Positions 26,900 to 33,438 of a DNA stretch of 52,172 nt are shown here, piece after piece (the first letter of the stretch is position 1; each line of letters starts with the position of its first letter). Origin of the DNA: Desulfobacteraceae bacterium (GTDB lineage Bacteria; Desulfobacterota; Desulfobacteria; Desulfobacterales; JAABRJ01); assembly GCA_022340425.1 (NCBI GenBank), contig JAJDNY010000049.1, positions 1 to 52,172 on the forward strand, written 5' to 3'. Position numbers and translations under genes: made by a program. The notes under the pieces are model-generated. The model was not told the DNA's origin, did no database searches, and saw only the letters and a program-made list of their open reading frames with translations.

Positions 26900-26992
26900 G
26901 TTGTTCTTGATCTTTTGGAGGCGATTGGTTAATTGGGTCTTCTGTTTCCGACTTTAAATGACCATTTGTGGCAGCGAAACGGGAGAGACGCC

Positions 26993-27736
26993 ATGCGGGT
27001 TTATGTGGGCTTCGACGACACCGACACCATCGATGCGGACCGCGGCACCGGAAAGCTGGCCCGCTGTTTTGAAGACCGGCTGCCGGAGGGCTGCCGCCTG
27101 TGGGGGGTGGTGCGCCAGCAGCTGCTGGTGGACGCGCGTGTGCCGTACACCTCCCACAACAGCTCCGCCTGCGTGGTGCTGGAGCTTGAAGACCCCCAGG
27201 GGTTGAAGGGTATCATCGAGCGGGCCGCAGCCCACATCGGCGCAAACTTTCTGGACGGCAGCGACCCGGGGTTGTGCGTCGCCGCGGTGGGGGCCCCCGG
27301 GCTTGCCGAGCTGGCGGATTTCGGGCGGCAATGCACCTGCCGGGTGCTGAACCAGAAGGCGGCCCTGGCCGCCGCCGCCGGTGTCCATCTCTCCGCCCAT
27401 GGCGGCAGCGGGGACGGCATCATCGGGGCCGCCGCGGCCGTGGGGCTGACCGCCGCCGGCTGGTGCGGGCGGTTCATCGAGTTCGGGCTTCTCAGGGAAT
27501 ATCCCGACATGGTCCGGGTGAAGGATCTGGAGGCGCACCGGATTGCGGTGGTCTCGGTGGATCGCGATGCCGCAGTGCCGGGCCCGGCCGATATGGTGCT
27601 GACCAATCGCTGGGTGCGGCCGCGGCTGATGGGCGGCCGGCCGGTTCTGCTGGTGCGCGGCGCCGGCCGCGGGGCGTGGGAAAATATCGGTGCCAAGAGA
27701 AAGCACCGGATCGAGAAAGCGGCCGCCCGGATTTGA
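26993..27736 (+). CDS. TiaS N-terminal-domain-like DDTD protein
   Basis: This 247-residue protein resembles the N-terminal kinase/TCKD part of archaeal TiaS, the tRNA(Ile2) agmatidine synthetase. It starts VYVGFDDTDT (D8, D9, D11), and the TiaS-like LxxDARVPYTSHNSSACV segment and a DPGLCV segment follow. A later GxGGSGDGIIGAAAAVGL region is Gly-rich. The OB-fold and zinc-ribbon parts of TiaS are absent. Bacteria modify tRNA(Ile2) with TilS instead, so the function is unknown; nucleotide or RNA phosphoryl chemistry is a guess. A GGGAGAG site supports the ATG. It may be co-transcribed with the racemase-family gene. Confidence 0.7.
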   Translation: MRVYVGFDDTDTIDADRGTGKLARCFEDRLPEGCRLWGVVRQQLLVDARVPYTSHNSSACVVLELEDPQGLKGIIERAAAHIGANFLDGSDPGLCVAAVGAPGLAELADFGRQCTCRVLNQKAALAAAAGVHLSAHGGSGDGIIGAAAAVGLTAAGWCGRFIEFGLLREYPDMVRVKDLEAHRIAVVSVDRDAAVPGPADMVLTNRWVRPRLMGGRPVLLVRGAGRGAWENIGAKRKHRIEKAAARI

Positions 27737-27757
27737 CGCTTTGGGCCGCGGCCCGTT

Positions 27758-28153
27758 TCAGCGCGCCGCGTTTTGGTCCAGCGGGGGGGTGTTCATCTCG
27801 CGGTAAATGCGGACGAAATGATCCAGCCTGGCGGCCTGGGCGGCCATGTGCGCCACCCAGAGTGCCAGCACTTCGCGTCCCTCCTGGGTTAAGCGGTACA
27901 TGCGCTTGGCGGGCCCGGTGCCCTCGGTGATCCACTCCGAAACCACCAGCCCGTCCTCCTCCAGCTGCCGGAGGTGGCGGTAGATCATTCCCGGCGGCGC
28001 CTCGCCTTTGACGAAGCCGAATTCCTGCAGGGAGTGGATCAATTCATAGCCGTAGGAGGCTTTGCGGCAAAGCCCCATCAAAATTGAAGGCTGGATGTAG
28101 CGCTCCCGCTTGCCCGATCCCGGCCGGCGTGCTTTTTGGGGGCTTTTTTTCAT
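27758..28153 (-). CDS. PadR-family transcriptional regulator
   Basis: This 131-residue PadR-type winged-helix regulator begins with a Lys/Arg-rich tail. The core is YIQPSILMGLCRKASYGYELIHSLQEFGF, APPGMIYRHLRQLEEDGLV and YRLTQEGREVL, followed by a C-terminal dimerisation helix. Such proteins repress an adjacent gene and lose affinity on ligand binding. No Shine-Dalgarno is evident; a GTG 36 bp upstream is an alternative start. It is divergent from the small gene at 28244, whose promoter lies immediately next to its start, so it is the likely regulator of that gene. Confidence 0.85.
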   Translation of the reverse strand: MKKSPQKARRPGSGKRERYIQPSILMGLCRKASYGYELIHSLQEFGFVKGEAPPGMIYRHLRQLEEDGLVVSEWITEGTGPAKRMYRLTQEGREVLALWVAHMAAQAARLDHFVRIYREMNTPPLDQNAAR

Positions 28154-28157
28154 TTTA

Positions 28158-28186
28158 TTGACATATATCTTTAAAGGATCTATATT
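28158..28186 (+). promoter_or_regulatory. Near-consensus promoter for the 70-residue protein
   Basis: TTGACA (28158-28163), a 17-bp spacer and TATATT (28181-28186) form one of the best promoters in the window. The spacer contains the palindrome CTTTAAAG (28169-28176), and the element abuts the PadR start codon. A PadR operator inside this promoter is plausible. Confidence 0.65.
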
Positions 28187-28243
28187 CACATAAAAAATAT
28201 TTAGGAAGCCGTTGATTAACCCTCAAAATAAAAGGAGGCACCC

Positions 28244-28456
28244 ATGAGCGCAACTATTTTTGTGCGCAAGCGGCGCAAAATCGAAAAGGGGGAGAAGAAG
28301 CCGCGATTCCGCGTGGTCGGCGTCAGCGGCGGCGACGTCAAGCTCTACGTCGAGCACATCCGTAAAAAGGAGCTGGACCAGATTTCGGCCGCGACCGGCG
28401 CCGAGGTGGTGTACCTTGAAGCCGGTCAGGGCGGCCGGGACGGCGGCGGTCAATGA
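28244..28456 (+). CDS. Small basic protein of unknown function next to PadR regulator
   Basis: This 70-residue protein has an Arg/Lys-rich N-terminal half (VRKRRKIEKGEKKPRFRVVG) and a C-terminal acidic/Gly-rich tail. The middle VVGVSGGDVKLYVEHIRKKEL looks like a small alpha/beta fold. It has no signal peptide or metal-ligand cluster. Strong expression signals support reality: a near-consensus promoter and an AAAAGGAGG ribosome site. It is divergent from the PadR gene and convergent with the MoSto-like gene. It may be a small nucleic-acid-binding or regulatory protein. I know of no family. Confidence 0.72.
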   Translation: MSATIFVRKRRKIEKGEKKPRFRVVGVSGGDVKLYVEHIRKKELDQISAATGAEVVYLEAGQGGRDGGGQ

Positions 28457-28461
28457 ACCAT

Positions 28462-28492
28462 CGTGGACGGCGCTTGAGCGGCGGCGTCCACG
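28462..28492. terminator. Hairpin between the small gene and the MoSto-like gene
   Basis: CGTGGACG (28462-28469) pairs with CGTCCACG (28485-28492), with a small inner CGC-TTGA-GCG hairpin. It starts five bases after the small gene's stop and lies just before the convergent MoSto-like stop. There is no T-tract. Confidence 0.45.
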
Positions 28493-28499
28493 ACCGCCC

Positions 28500-29363
28500 T
28501 CAGCCTTTGGTGATGATGGTGCCCACCGGCTCGCCTTCCAGCGCCCGGAGGATGTCCCCGGGGTTGTGGAGGGCATCGATGATCTGAAGCTGCTGGATGC
28601 ATTTGGCGCGCTGCAGCATCGCCAGGATGGGCCTTTCGATGATCAGGTCATCCAGGTCTGTCGCCAGCAGCTCACCCGCTGAAATCCGATCATAAAATTT
28701 CAGGTTCTTCCTATCCTCGGGACCCACCTTCTTGGGGTCTCTGTCAAAGAGGCCCTTCTCATCCTTCAGATAGATCAGCGACCGCGCACCGATGTTTTCC
28801 GCCAGCAAAAACGCGCCGCAATCCGTGCGGTGGGGCGGGATCGAGCCGAATTCGGCGGGGTGCTCGAAAAAGCCGTAAGGCGGTATGCCGTAGGTGATGG
28901 GCAGGTATCCCAGCCGGCAGAACATCGTCAGCTGCTCGAGGTTGTCGCCGTGGCCGATTTTTACCCCGCCGTGTTTGGAGAGCAGCACCGCCAGCATCTC
29001 GGCATTCTGCCAGGACACCTTGTCGCCTAGCTTGGACAGCACCCCGGTGGGCATGCCCAGGTCGACACCGATGTTGTAAACGTGCCGCGCCCGTGTGCCC
29101 CCGCCGGTCATCAGCAGGATCTTGAACTTGTTCTTGGCTTCGATGAGCTTGTCGAGAATCGGAAAAAGGGCCTTGCCGCCCCGATCCATGATGCTCTGAC
29201 CGCCTATTTTGAGCACGTTGATATCCGGGTGCATCCGGAAATACTCCTGGGACTCGGTGGTTTTCAAGAATTCCTTGCTCACCAGCGACTCCCCCATCAT
29301 GGGGGAGTCGATGTGCAGCCGCCCCGTTCCCTTTTCCGCCTCTTCCTTGATCAATTTTGCCAT
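28500..29363 (-). CDS. Molybdenum storage protein (MoSto) subunit-like, amino-acid-kinase fold
   Basis: This 287-residue protein is close to MosA/MosB of Azotobacter, the hexameric ATP-dependent store of polyoxomolybdate or tungstate. It has the amino-acid-kinase/UMP-kinase fold. Matching landmarks are VLKIGGQS (50-57), GGGTRARH (87-94), PPYGFF (161-166), PPHRTDCGAFLLAE (176-189), LKDEKGL (199-205) and GEPVGTIITKG at the C-terminus. UMP kinase itself is shorter and lacks the PPYG and HRTD segments. The diverging neighbours are a HTH/binding-protein regulator and tupABC tungstate transporter, which strengthens the storage call. Only one subunit gene is present, so a homohexamer is inferred. 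Its promoter is about 150 bp upstream, after a long leader. Confidence 0.87.
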   Translation of the reverse strand: MAKLIKEEAEKGTGRLHIDSPMMGESLVSKEFLKTTESQEYFRMHPDINVLKIGGQSIMDRGGKALFPILDKLIEAKNKFKILLMTGGGTRARHVYNIGVDLGMPTGVLSKLGDKVSWQNAEMLAVLLSKHGGVKIGHGDNLEQLTMFCRLGYLPITYGIPPYGFFEHPAEFGSIPPHRTDCGAFLLAENIGARSLIYLKDEKGLFDRDPKKVGPEDRKNLKFYDRISAGELLATDLDDLIIERPILAMLQRAKCIQQLQIIDALHNPGDILRALEGEPVGTIITKG

Positions 29364-29514
29364 GGTCTCGATTCTCCCTTTCGTCCACAGGTCTCACATT
29401 GCCGGTCAAGCGGCGCAACCTGTCTTGCCGGGCCTTTTTGAGGACACCAGATTTTCAAACCGCTTTGGCGGCGGTCTGCTGCGGCCTCTTTTCGGGATTT
29501 CTAAAATGAGCTAC

Positions 29515-29543
29515 ACTCTATGGCGGCTTGACCTGGCTGTCAA
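29515..29543 (-). promoter_or_regulatory. Sigma-70-type promoter for the MoSto-like gene
   Basis: On the minus strand TTGACA (29538-29543), a 17-bp spacer and TAGAGT (29515-29520) give a plausible promoter, with transcription starting near 29508 and a 145-base leader. Confidence 0.55.
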
Positions 29544-29650
29544 TTGGGAGGGTTGGCGGGGTGGGCACGAACGGTTTTCAGGTTATTAATGGTCGTTATT
29601 GGTAAAAATTGGTTCATAAATTTGTTATTTTTTTGATGGGAAGTGATTTG

Positions 29651-29679
29651 TTGACATAAGATAACATAAATTCTATAGT
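29651..29679 (+). promoter_or_regulatory. Sigma-70-type promoter for the tup regulator gene
   Basis: TTGACA (29651-29656), a 17-bp spacer and TATAGT (29674-29679) form a near-consensus promoter, about 80 bp before the regulator's ATG. ATAAC in the spacer may be an operator half-site. Confidence 0.7.
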
Positions 29680-29758
29680 TTGACCCTTATTTCCGGCGGC
29701 AGCCGGCTGCCCCCGCCCGGCGCCGAGGCCCTGCGAGCGGCCGGGGCAGGAGGTGTAA

Positions 29759-30706
29759 ATGGAGCGTAATCCCCAAAACCTGGCGACCAAGAAATTTCTC
29801 TCCACCAAGGAGGTGGCGAAGTTTTTGGATGTCAACGAGAAGATGGTCTACACCCTGATCTCCGACAAGGGCCTGCCGGCCGCCAAGATCACCGGAAAAT
29901 GGCTCTTCCCGCGGCATCTCGTGGAGCAGTGGATCGAAACCAACACCCTCAACTACCCCCGCCCCAACCACGTGCTGCCCCCCTACCACGGCCTGTTGAT
30001 CCTGGCCGGCAGCAACGACCCCCTGCTGGAAAAAACCCTTGCACTCTTCAACGAACGCCACCCCGACCAGGTGGCCGTCTTCGGCAACCTGGGCAGCATG
30101 GGCGGGCTGCGGGCGCTGCGGCAAAACCTCTGCCACATGGCCTCCAGCCACCTGCTGCAGGAGGATGAGACGGAATACAACTTCGATTTCGCCGTAAAGG
30201 AGCTGGACCAGATGCCGGTGGTGATCAATTTCTGCCGCCGGGAGCAGGGCCTGCTGCTGCCCTCCGGCAACCCCAAGGGGATCCAGGCGGTCGCCGATCT
30301 CGGGCGCCCGGGAGTCAGAATCGTCAACCGGCGCCTGGGCACCGGCACCCGGTTGCTCTTTGACCGCGAGCTGCAAAAGGCCGGTCTGCAGGCCGAAAAA
30401 ATCGCCGGCTACACGGAAGAAGTGCTGCGCCATCTGGATGTCGGCCTGGCGGTGTTGACCGGCCAGGCGGATGCCGGACCGGGTATCCGGCCGATCGCCG
30501 CCCAACTGGGGCTGGACTTCATCCCGCTGCGCTGGGAGCGCTACGATCTGCTGGTGACCCGCGAGCGCTTCTTCGACAAGGGGATCCAGCTTTTTCTGGG
30601 CCTGCTGCACGAAGACGCCTTCCGGGCCATGGCCGCCCGCTATGCAGGCTACGACGTCTCCGCCAGCGGGTCCATGCTTTTCCCGCCGCAGGCATCGGCC
30701 GGCTGA
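29759..30706 (+). CDS. HTH regulator with periplasmic-binding-protein-like sensor domain
   Basis: This 315-residue one-component regulator has a MerR/excisionase-type helix-turn-helix at residues 12-60 (FLSTKEVAKFLDVNEKMVYTLI, GKWLFPRHLVEQWI). It is fused to a cytoplasmic PBP-like (substrate-binding-domain) sensor from about 78 to 300 (LLILAGSNDPLLE, GNLGSMGGLRAL, RPGVRIVNRRLGTGTRLLFD). The same sensor fold is found in proteins next to molybdate/tungstate transporters. It precedes tupA by 61 bp and very likely controls tupABC and perhaps the divergent MoSto-like gene in response to oxyanion. The AGGAGG site and the promoter support the start. Ligand identity is an inference. Confidence 0.88.
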   Translation: MERNPQNLATKKFLSTKEVAKFLDVNEKMVYTLISDKGLPAAKITGKWLFPRHLVEQWIETNTLNYPRPNHVLPPYHGLLILAGSNDPLLEKTLALFNERHPDQVAVFGNLGSMGGLRALRQNLCHMASSHLLQEDETEYNFDFAVKELDQMPVVINFCRREQGLLLPSGNPKGIQAVADLGRPGVRIVNRRLGTGTRLLFDRELQKAGLQAEKIAGYTEEVLRHLDVGLAVLTGQADAGPGIRPIAAQLGLDFIPLRWERYDLLVTRERFFDKGIQLFLGLLHEDAFRAMAARYAGYDVSASGSMLFPPQASAG

Positions 30707-30767
30707 TTCCGCTGGCTGAAAGCAAACCACCAGAACCCATCACCCGCTGTTAAGGAGGAAGAGAGAG

Positions 30768-31586
30768 ATGAAACGATTTGGCTTTTTTTTGTTGGCGGCC
30801 CTGTTGATCGGCGGATCGGGGGCCTTTGGGCAGGAGAAGGTCCTCATGATGGCCACCACCACGAGCACCGACAACACCGGTTTGCTGGATTACCTGGCGC
30901 CCGAATTCCAGCAGGACACCGGCATCGTGCTGCGCTGGACTGCCACCGGCACCGGCAAGGCCCTCAAGCTGGGGGAGAACTGTGACGTCGACGTCCTGTT
31001 GGTGCACGCTCCGGCCGCCGAGAAAAAATATGTCGCCGACGGCTTCGGCATCAACCGCCGGGAAATCATGTACAACGACTTCGTGATAATCGGCCCGGCC
31101 GACGACCCGGCCGGCATCCGGGGTCAGGGGGTCTCGGCGGCCCTGGAAGCCATCAAAGGCAAAACGGCGGTTTTCGTCAGCCGCGGGGACAATTCGGGCA
31201 CTCATAAAAAAGAGCTGTCCCTTTGGGAAGCCGCCGGGCTGCCGATCCCCGAAAAAGAGGCCTGGTACATCCAGACCGGGCAGGGGATGCTGACCACCAT
31301 CAACGTCGCCGCCGAGCGCAACGGCTACACCATGACCGATCGCGGCACCTACATCAAGTACGAGGCCGATTTGAAAGGCAACCCGCCGCTCAAGATTTTG
31401 GTGGAAGGCGATGCCGTGCTGCTCAACCAGTACAGCGTGATGGCGGTCAACCCGGAGCGCTGCCCCAAGGCCCAACTGGAACTGGCCACCGCGTTCAGCG
31501 ACTGGATGGCCGGTGAAAGGGGCCAGGGGCTGATCGGCGGCTTCAAGCTGCTGGAAAAACAGCTCTTCACTCCCAATGCCCAATAA
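30768..31586 (+). CDS. tupA: Tungstate ABC transporter substrate-binding protein
   Basis: This 272-residue periplasmic oxyanion receptor has a signal peptide (KRFGFFLLAALLIGGSGAFG, cleaved near AFGQ) followed by MATTTSTDNTGLLDYL, the TupA oxyanion-loop motif TTTS. VDVLLVHAPAAE and SRGDNSGTHKKEL are further TupA hallmarks. TupA binds tungstate much more tightly than molybdate in studied cases. It is the first structural gene of tupABC, with an AGGAGGAA ribosome site, and a strong hairpin separates it from tupB. Confidence 0.93.
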   Translation: MKRFGFFLLAALLIGGSGAFGQEKVLMMATTTSTDNTGLLDYLAPEFQQDTGIVLRWTATGTGKALKLGENCDVDVLLVHAPAAEKKYVADGFGINRREIMYNDFVIIGPADDPAGIRGQGVSAALEAIKGKTAVFVSRGDNSGTHKKELSLWEAAGLPIPEKEAWYIQTGQGMLTTINVAAERNGYTMTDRGTYIKYEADLKGNPPLKILVEGDAVLLNQYSVMAVNPERCPKAQLELATAFSDWMAGERGQGLIGGFKLLEKQLFTPNAQ

Positions 31587-31622
31587 GCCGGCGGAGAAAA
31601 CTGTCCACACCTGATCCGGTGC

Positions 31623-31644
31623 GCGGGGGCCGTCAGGCCCCCGC
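31623..31644 (+). other. Intercistronic hairpin between tupA and tupB
   Basis: GCGGGGGCC (31623-31631) and GGCCCCCGC (31636-31644) form a 9-bp perfect stem with loop GTCA. No T-tract follows. It may protect the tupA message or attenuate tupBC, giving more binding protein than permease. Confidence 0.55.
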
Positions 31645-31704
31645 TCGATTTCGGGGTGCCCGCAGCCGGTGCGCCTCCGCGCACCCCTTTTTCCGGCAGG
31701 CATC

Positions 31705-32391
31705 ATGGATTTTCTGCTCGGCGGTTTCCTCACCGCGATCCAACTGCTCGTAACGGGCGACAGCGAAACCTATTCGGCCGTTTTCGCGACCTTGCGGGTT
31801 TCCAGCTATTCCATGGCGGCCAGCCTGGTGCTCGGCGTGCCGGGGGGCTTTTTCCTCGGCCATTTCGATTTCCGCGGCAAGCGTCAGCTGCGCCTGGTGG
31901 TAGACACCCTGCTGGCCCTACCCACCGTTCTGGTGGGGCTGTTGGTCTACGCCTTCCTCTCCCAGCGCGGGCCGCTGGGGGATTGGGGGCTGCTGTTCAC
32001 CTTGCCGGGGATCGCCATCGGCCAGACTTTTCTGGCCCTGCCCGTCGTGGTGGCCCTCACCGCCACGGCGGTGGAGGCCATGGACCGCCACCTGCGGACC
32101 ACCCTGATCACCCTGGGCGCCAGCCGCACCCATCTGCTTTTCAGCATCCTGTGGGAGGGGCGCTTCGGTATTCTGGCCGCCGCGGCGACCGCTTACGGCA
32201 GGGTGATGACCGAGGTGGGGATCTCGATGATGGTGGGCGGCAACATCAAGTGGCTGACCCGCACCATGACCACGGCCATCGCCCTGGAGACCAACAAGGG
32301 GCAGTTCGGCATGGGGGTCGCGCTGGGACTGGTGCTCATGGCCATCGCCTTCGGGGTCAATTTTTCGGTTTCATTTCTGCGCAGGAGGTGA
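31705..32391 (+). CDS. tupB: Tungstate ABC transporter permease
   Basis: This 228-residue inner-membrane permease has five or six helices. The binding-protein-dependent transport motif lies in TTLITLGASRTHLLFSILWEGRFGILAAAATAYGRVMTEVG (the EAA loop). The GRVMTEVGISMMVGGNI region is typical of TupB/WtpB-type permeases. I start at the ATG giving DFLLGGFLTAIQL, preceded by GGCAGG; the open frame 36 bp upstream is not supported. Its stop lies 6 bp before the tupC start. Confidence 0.92.
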   Translation: MDFLLGGFLTAIQLLVTGDSETYSAVFATLRVSSYSMAASLVLGVPGGFFLGHFDFRGKRQLRLVVDTLLALPTVLVGLLVYAFLSQRGPLGDWGLLFTLPGIAIGQTFLALPVVVALTATAVEAMDRHLRTTLITLGASRTHLLFSILWEGRFGILAAAATAYGRVMTEVGISMMVGGNIKWLTRTMTTAIALETNKGQFGMGVALGLVLMAIAFGVNFSVSFLRRR

Positions 32392-32397
32392 GGGGGG

Positions 32398-33438
32398 TTG
32401 CAGCGGCCGCTTTACTCCATCCGCGCCCTGGCGCATATTTACGGCGACGGGCCGCCGGTGCTGGCCATCGAGCGGCTGAGCGTGGCGCCGGGGTCCATCC
32501 TGGGGCTGGTGGGCCCCAACGGCAGCGGCAAGAGCACCCTGCTCAAACTGCTGGCCTTCGTGGAAAAACCGACCCGTGGCGAGATCCGCTTCAAGGGCCG
32601 GATCGAGGCGCCCTTCTCCGACGCGGTGCGCTTCCAGGTCACCCTCTTGACCCAGGAGCCCTACCTCATGCGCCGCACGGTCCATGCCAACGTCGCTTAC
32701 GGCTTGAAACTCAGGGGACGGCGCCGGGACTGCCGCCGGCAGGTGGCGACTGCACTCTCACTGGTGGGGCTCGCGCCGGAGCGTTTTGCCGAACGCAAGT
32801 GGTTTCAGCTCTCCGGCGGCGAGGCGCAACGGGTGAGCCTGGCGGCCCGCCTGGCGCTGCGGCCTGAGGCCCTTCTGCTGGACGAGCCCACCGCCAGCGT
32901 GGACGCCGCCAGTGCGGAGCTGATCAAGGCGGCAGTCCTGCGGGCGCGCGACCAGTGGGGCACCACCCTGGTGGTCGCCAGCCACGACCGGCAGTGGCTG
33001 CATGAAATCTGCGACGAGAGCCTGCACCTCTTCCGGGGGCGAATCCTGGAAAGCGGAGCCGACAACCTGCTCTTCGGTCCCTGGCGGCCCGGTCCGGACG
33101 CTTACTGGCACAAGCCCCTGGACGGCGGCGGGATGGTCCGCGTGCCGCCGCCGCCCGACGATGAGGCCGTGGGCGTGCTGGATGCCCGGGCGGTTTCGCT
33201 GACCGCACCCGGGGCCGAGTTGCGGCCGGGGCTGAACACCCTGGAGGGGGTGGTTTCCCGCCTGGTCCTTGAAAAGCACAGCCGCCGGATCGTGGCCACC
33301 ATCAGCGCCGGTCCCCTGGCGCTTACCGTCAAGCTCGACGCCGAGCTGCTGCAGGCCCTCGCGCTCTACCCAGGACAAACGGTGCGGGTTGATTTCGCAC
33401 CCGAGGCCGTGGCCTGGTGCGAGCCCCCCGAGGGCTAA
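32398..33438 (+). CDS. tupC: Tungstate ABC transporter ATP-binding protein with C-terminal TOBE domain
   Basis: This 346-residue ATPase has Walker A GPNGSGKST (39-47), signature LSGGE (138-142), Walker B LLLDEP (159-164) and switch His in ASHDRQ. An unusual C-terminal extension from about 265 resembles the TOBE/MOP fold (GLNTLEGVVSRLVLEKHSRR, LALTVKLDAELL, GQTVRVDFAPEAV) that binds molybdate or tungstate in ModC and may give trans-inhibition. Many TupC proteins lack it. Translation starts at TTG after an AGGAGG site. Its stop overlaps the convergent decarboxylase stop by about 3 bp. Confidence 0.93.
   Translation: MQRPLYSIRALAHIYGDGPPVLAIERLSVAPGSILGLVGPNGSGKSTLLKLLAFVEKPTRGEIRFKGRIEAPFSDAVRFQVTLLTQEPYLMRRTVHANVAYGLKLRGRRRDCRRQVATALSLVGLAPERFAERKWFQLSGGEAQRVSLAARLALRPEALLLDEPTASVDAASAELIKAAVLRARDQWGTTLVVASHDRQWLHEICDESLHLFRGRILESGADNLLFGPWRPGPDAYWHKPLDGGGMVRVPPPPDDEAVGVLDARAVSLTAPGAELRPGLNTLEGVVSRLVLEKHSRRIVATISAGPLALTVKLDAELLQALALYPGQTVRVDFAPEAVAWCEPPEG

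Larger units (their letters stand above)
29364..29758. promoter_or_regulatory. Divergent regulatory region between MoSto-like gene and tup regulator
   Basis: This 395-bp gene-free region is AT-rich from 29580 to 29690. It holds the two promoters described separately, three GTTATT copies (29582, 29595, 29624) and an ATAAC at 29661. GTTAT/ATAAC half-sites occur in ModE-type molybdate operators, so these may be regulator sites. The MoSto-side leader of about 145 bases contains a small ACCGC/GCGGT hairpin and could fold, but I cannot match it to a known riboswitch. Confidence 0.45.

Noticed and set aside
28500-29363. UMP kinase (pyrH) assignment for the kinase-fold gene
   Set aside because: Length and the PPYG, HRTDCG and GEPVGTII segments match MoSto proteins better, and pyrH's usual neighbours (tsf, frr, rpsB) are missing.
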